Source of the DNA: Cryomorphaceae bacterium
GTDB taxonomy: Bacteria; Bacteroidota; Bacteroidia; Flavobacteriales; Schleiferiaceae
Assembly (NCBI GenBank): GCA_003445735.1
Contig: DMCR01000156.1
Location: forward strand, 5,351 to 11,575
Direction of reading: 5' to 3'
Length of the DNA stretch: 6,225 bases
Positions within the stretch are counted from its first letter, which is position 1, and every line of letters begins with the position of its first letter. This document shows, piece after piece, positions 4,877-6,225 of the stretch. The notes beneath the pieces are model-generated. The model was not told the DNA's origin and searched no databases. It was given only the letters and a program-made list of their open reading frames with translations. A program made the translations under genes and the position numbers.

Positions 4877-6225
4877 CCTTTTACCGCGTCCAATGCGCCT
4901 GAGCGGGTTAGAACCACTCGTAATTACTGAGGCGACCAATTTTGTCAATGTTGGTGAGCGTACCAACGTAACGGGTTCACGTAAGTTTTTACGCTTGATT
5001 CAGGAACGTCAGTTTGAAGAAGCCTTGGATATTGCACGCGACCAAGTAGAAGGAGGCGCTCAAATCTTGGATGTGAATATGGATGAAGGGATGATCGATG
5101 GGGTAGAAGCAATGACGACGTTCTTGAATCTCATTGCCGCAGAACCGGATATCGCACGTATTCCTATCATGATTGACTCTTCCAAATGGGAAATCATTGA
5201 GGCAGGACTTAAGTGTGTCCAAGGAAAATGTGTGGTTAATTCCATTTCCTTGAAGGGTGGAGAAGAAGAATTCATCCATCAAGCCACTACCATAAAGCGC
5301 TTCGGTGCGGCAGTGATTGTCATGGCATTTGATGAGGATGGCCAAGCAGATAACTACGAGCGTCGCATTGAAATCTGTGAGCGTTCCTATAAGGTGCTTA
5401 CTGAAAAAGTAGGCTTCCCACCGGAAGACATAATCTTCGATCCCAATATTTTCCCCGTAGCCACGGGTATGGAGGAGCACCGCCTGAATGCCTTGGATTT
5501 TTTCCGTGCCACCAAATGGATTCGCGATAACCTACCATATGCTAAAGTGAGCGGCGGGGTGAGCAACGTGAGCTTCAGTTTCCGCGGAAACAACAAGGTT
5601 CGAGAGGCTATGCATTCTTCTTTCTTGTACCACGCCATTCAAAACGGAATGAGCATGGGAATTGTGAACCCAACTATGCTTGAGGTTTACCAGGAAGTAG
5701 ATAAACGATTAATGACCTACATCGAGGATGTGCTTTTTGATCGTAGAGCCGATGCGACAGAAAGGTTGCTCGAATTTGCTCAGACTATAGAAGGCACCGT
5801 GAAAGTCGAAGCGAAGGTCCTCGAATGGCGCAATGAGCCAGTTGCAAAGCGTCTTGAGCATGCCCTGATCAAGGGGATTACGGAATTCATAGAGGAAGAT
5901 GTCGAGGAGGCACGCCAGCAGTTTACGCTCCCTCTGGAAGTTATCGAAGGTCCGTTGATGGACGGAATGAATGTCGTTGGTGACCTTTTTGGGGAAGGGA
6001 AGATGTTCTTGCCTCAGGTAGTGAAGAGTGCGCGCGTGATGAAAAAGGCGGTTGCATATTTATTGCCTTACCTCGAAGCCGAGAAGGCTGAAGGCGGCAG
6101 CTCGAGTTCAGGTAAAGTCTTGCTTGCCACGGTAAAAGGAGATGTGCACGATATTGGTAAGAACATTGTCGGTGTAGTACTTGCATGTAACAACTTTGAA
6201 ATCATCGACCTCGGTGTCATGGTGC
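4866..6225 (+). CDS. metH: Methionine synthase, methyltetrahydrofolate- and cobalamin-binding part (split MetH, C-terminal protein; truncated by window)
   Basis: The frame opens at ATG 4866 inside the last codons of the upstream gene and stays open to the right edge (453 complete codons). It encodes the remaining modules of MetH. The pterin-binding barrel (about 22-290) has NVGERTNVTGSRKF at 28-41, LDVNMDEGMID at 68-78 and IMIDSSKW at 101-108. The four-helix cap follows (about 325-410), with DGMNVVGDLFGEGKMFLPQVV at 366-386. After a GGSSSSG linker (410-416), the cobalamin domain begins with DVHDIGKN at 426-433, where His428 should be the lower axial ligand of cobalt. The rest of the cobalamin domain and any C-terminal SAM-binding reactivation domain lie beyond the window. 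It carries the methyl group from methyl-tetrahydrofolate to cobalamin and on to homocysteine held by the partner protein. The 11-nt overlap implies translational coupling and matched amounts of the two halves. Confidence 0.96.
   Translation, partial: MSTNLLPRPMRLSGLEPLVITEATNFVNVGERTNVTGSRKFLRLIQERQFEEALDIARDQVEGGAQILDVNMDEGMIDGVEAMTTFLNLIAAEPDIARIPIMIDSSKWEIIEAGLKCVQGKCVVNSISLKGGEEEFIHQATTIKRFGAAVIVMAFDEDGQADNYERRIEICERSYKVLTEKVGFPPEDIIFDPNIFPVATGMEEHRLNALDFFRATKWIRDNLPYAKVSGGVSNVSFSFRGNNKVREAMHSSFLYHAIQNGMSMGIVNPTMLEVYQEVDKRLMTYIEDVLFDRRADATERLLEFAQTIEGTVKVEAKVLEWRNEPVAKRLEHALIKGITEFIEEDVEEARQQFTLPLEVIEGPLMDGMNVVGDLFGEGKMFLPQVVKSARVMKKAVAYLLPYLEAEKAEGGSSSSGKVLLATVKGDVHDIGKNIVGVVLACNNFEIIDLGVMV

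Noticed and set aside
4989..5480. A 163-codon open frame on the minus strand
   Set aside because: It lies wholly antisense within the pterin-binding part of metH, whose protein matches the family throughout. The antisense translation shows no recognisable domain, so it is a shadow.

Overview
The window reads as chromosomal DNA of a Bacteroidota bacterium, most likely a flavobacterium-like lineage. Three things point that way. Intergenic promoters match the Bacteroidota -7 element TAnnTTTG. Start codons lack usable Shine-Dalgarno sequences. Methionine synthase is split into two proteins, a layout I recall from that phylum. Gene content is core metabolism; I see no mobile element, CRISPR array, tRNA or rRNA.

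Layout. On the minus strand, reading right to left, are metK (SAM synthetase, 3542-2283) and a strong intrinsic terminator (2256-2228). Then comes a promoter followed by a two-gene unit: a thioredoxin-reductase-like ferredoxin-NADP reductase (2157-1144) and, 2 nt later, an adrenodoxin-type [2Fe-2S] ferredoxin (1141-818). Last is the N-terminal third of a secreted dipeptidyl-peptidase IV family protein (743 to beyond position 1). On the plus strand, metH is split into a homocysteine-binding half (3884-4876) and an overlapping pterin/cobalamin half (4866 to beyond the right edge).

The most notable part is the 341-bp divergent intergenic region between metK and metH (3543-3883). Two near-mirror promoters, sharing the 11-mer TTCTACTTTTG, fire outward. 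Each transcript appears to begin almost exactly at the 5' end of a SAM-sensing aptamer. The metH transcript carries a clear SAM-I (S-box) riboswitch. The metK transcript carries what matches a SAM-II (metA-type) aptamer. Each leader also contains sequence complementary to its own aptamer, suggesting a switching mechanism: a 13-position anti-P1 helix plus a start-codon sequestering stem for metH, and a two-part anti-aptamer fold for metK. So two unrelated SAM aptamer classes seem to control opposite arms of one control region.

Functionally, MetH makes methionine from homocysteine and methyl-tetrahydrofolate, and MetK converts methionine to SAM. The neighbouring reductase and ferredoxin could supply the electron that reactivates oxidised MetH-cobalamin; that link is inference. 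The peptidase has no evident connection.
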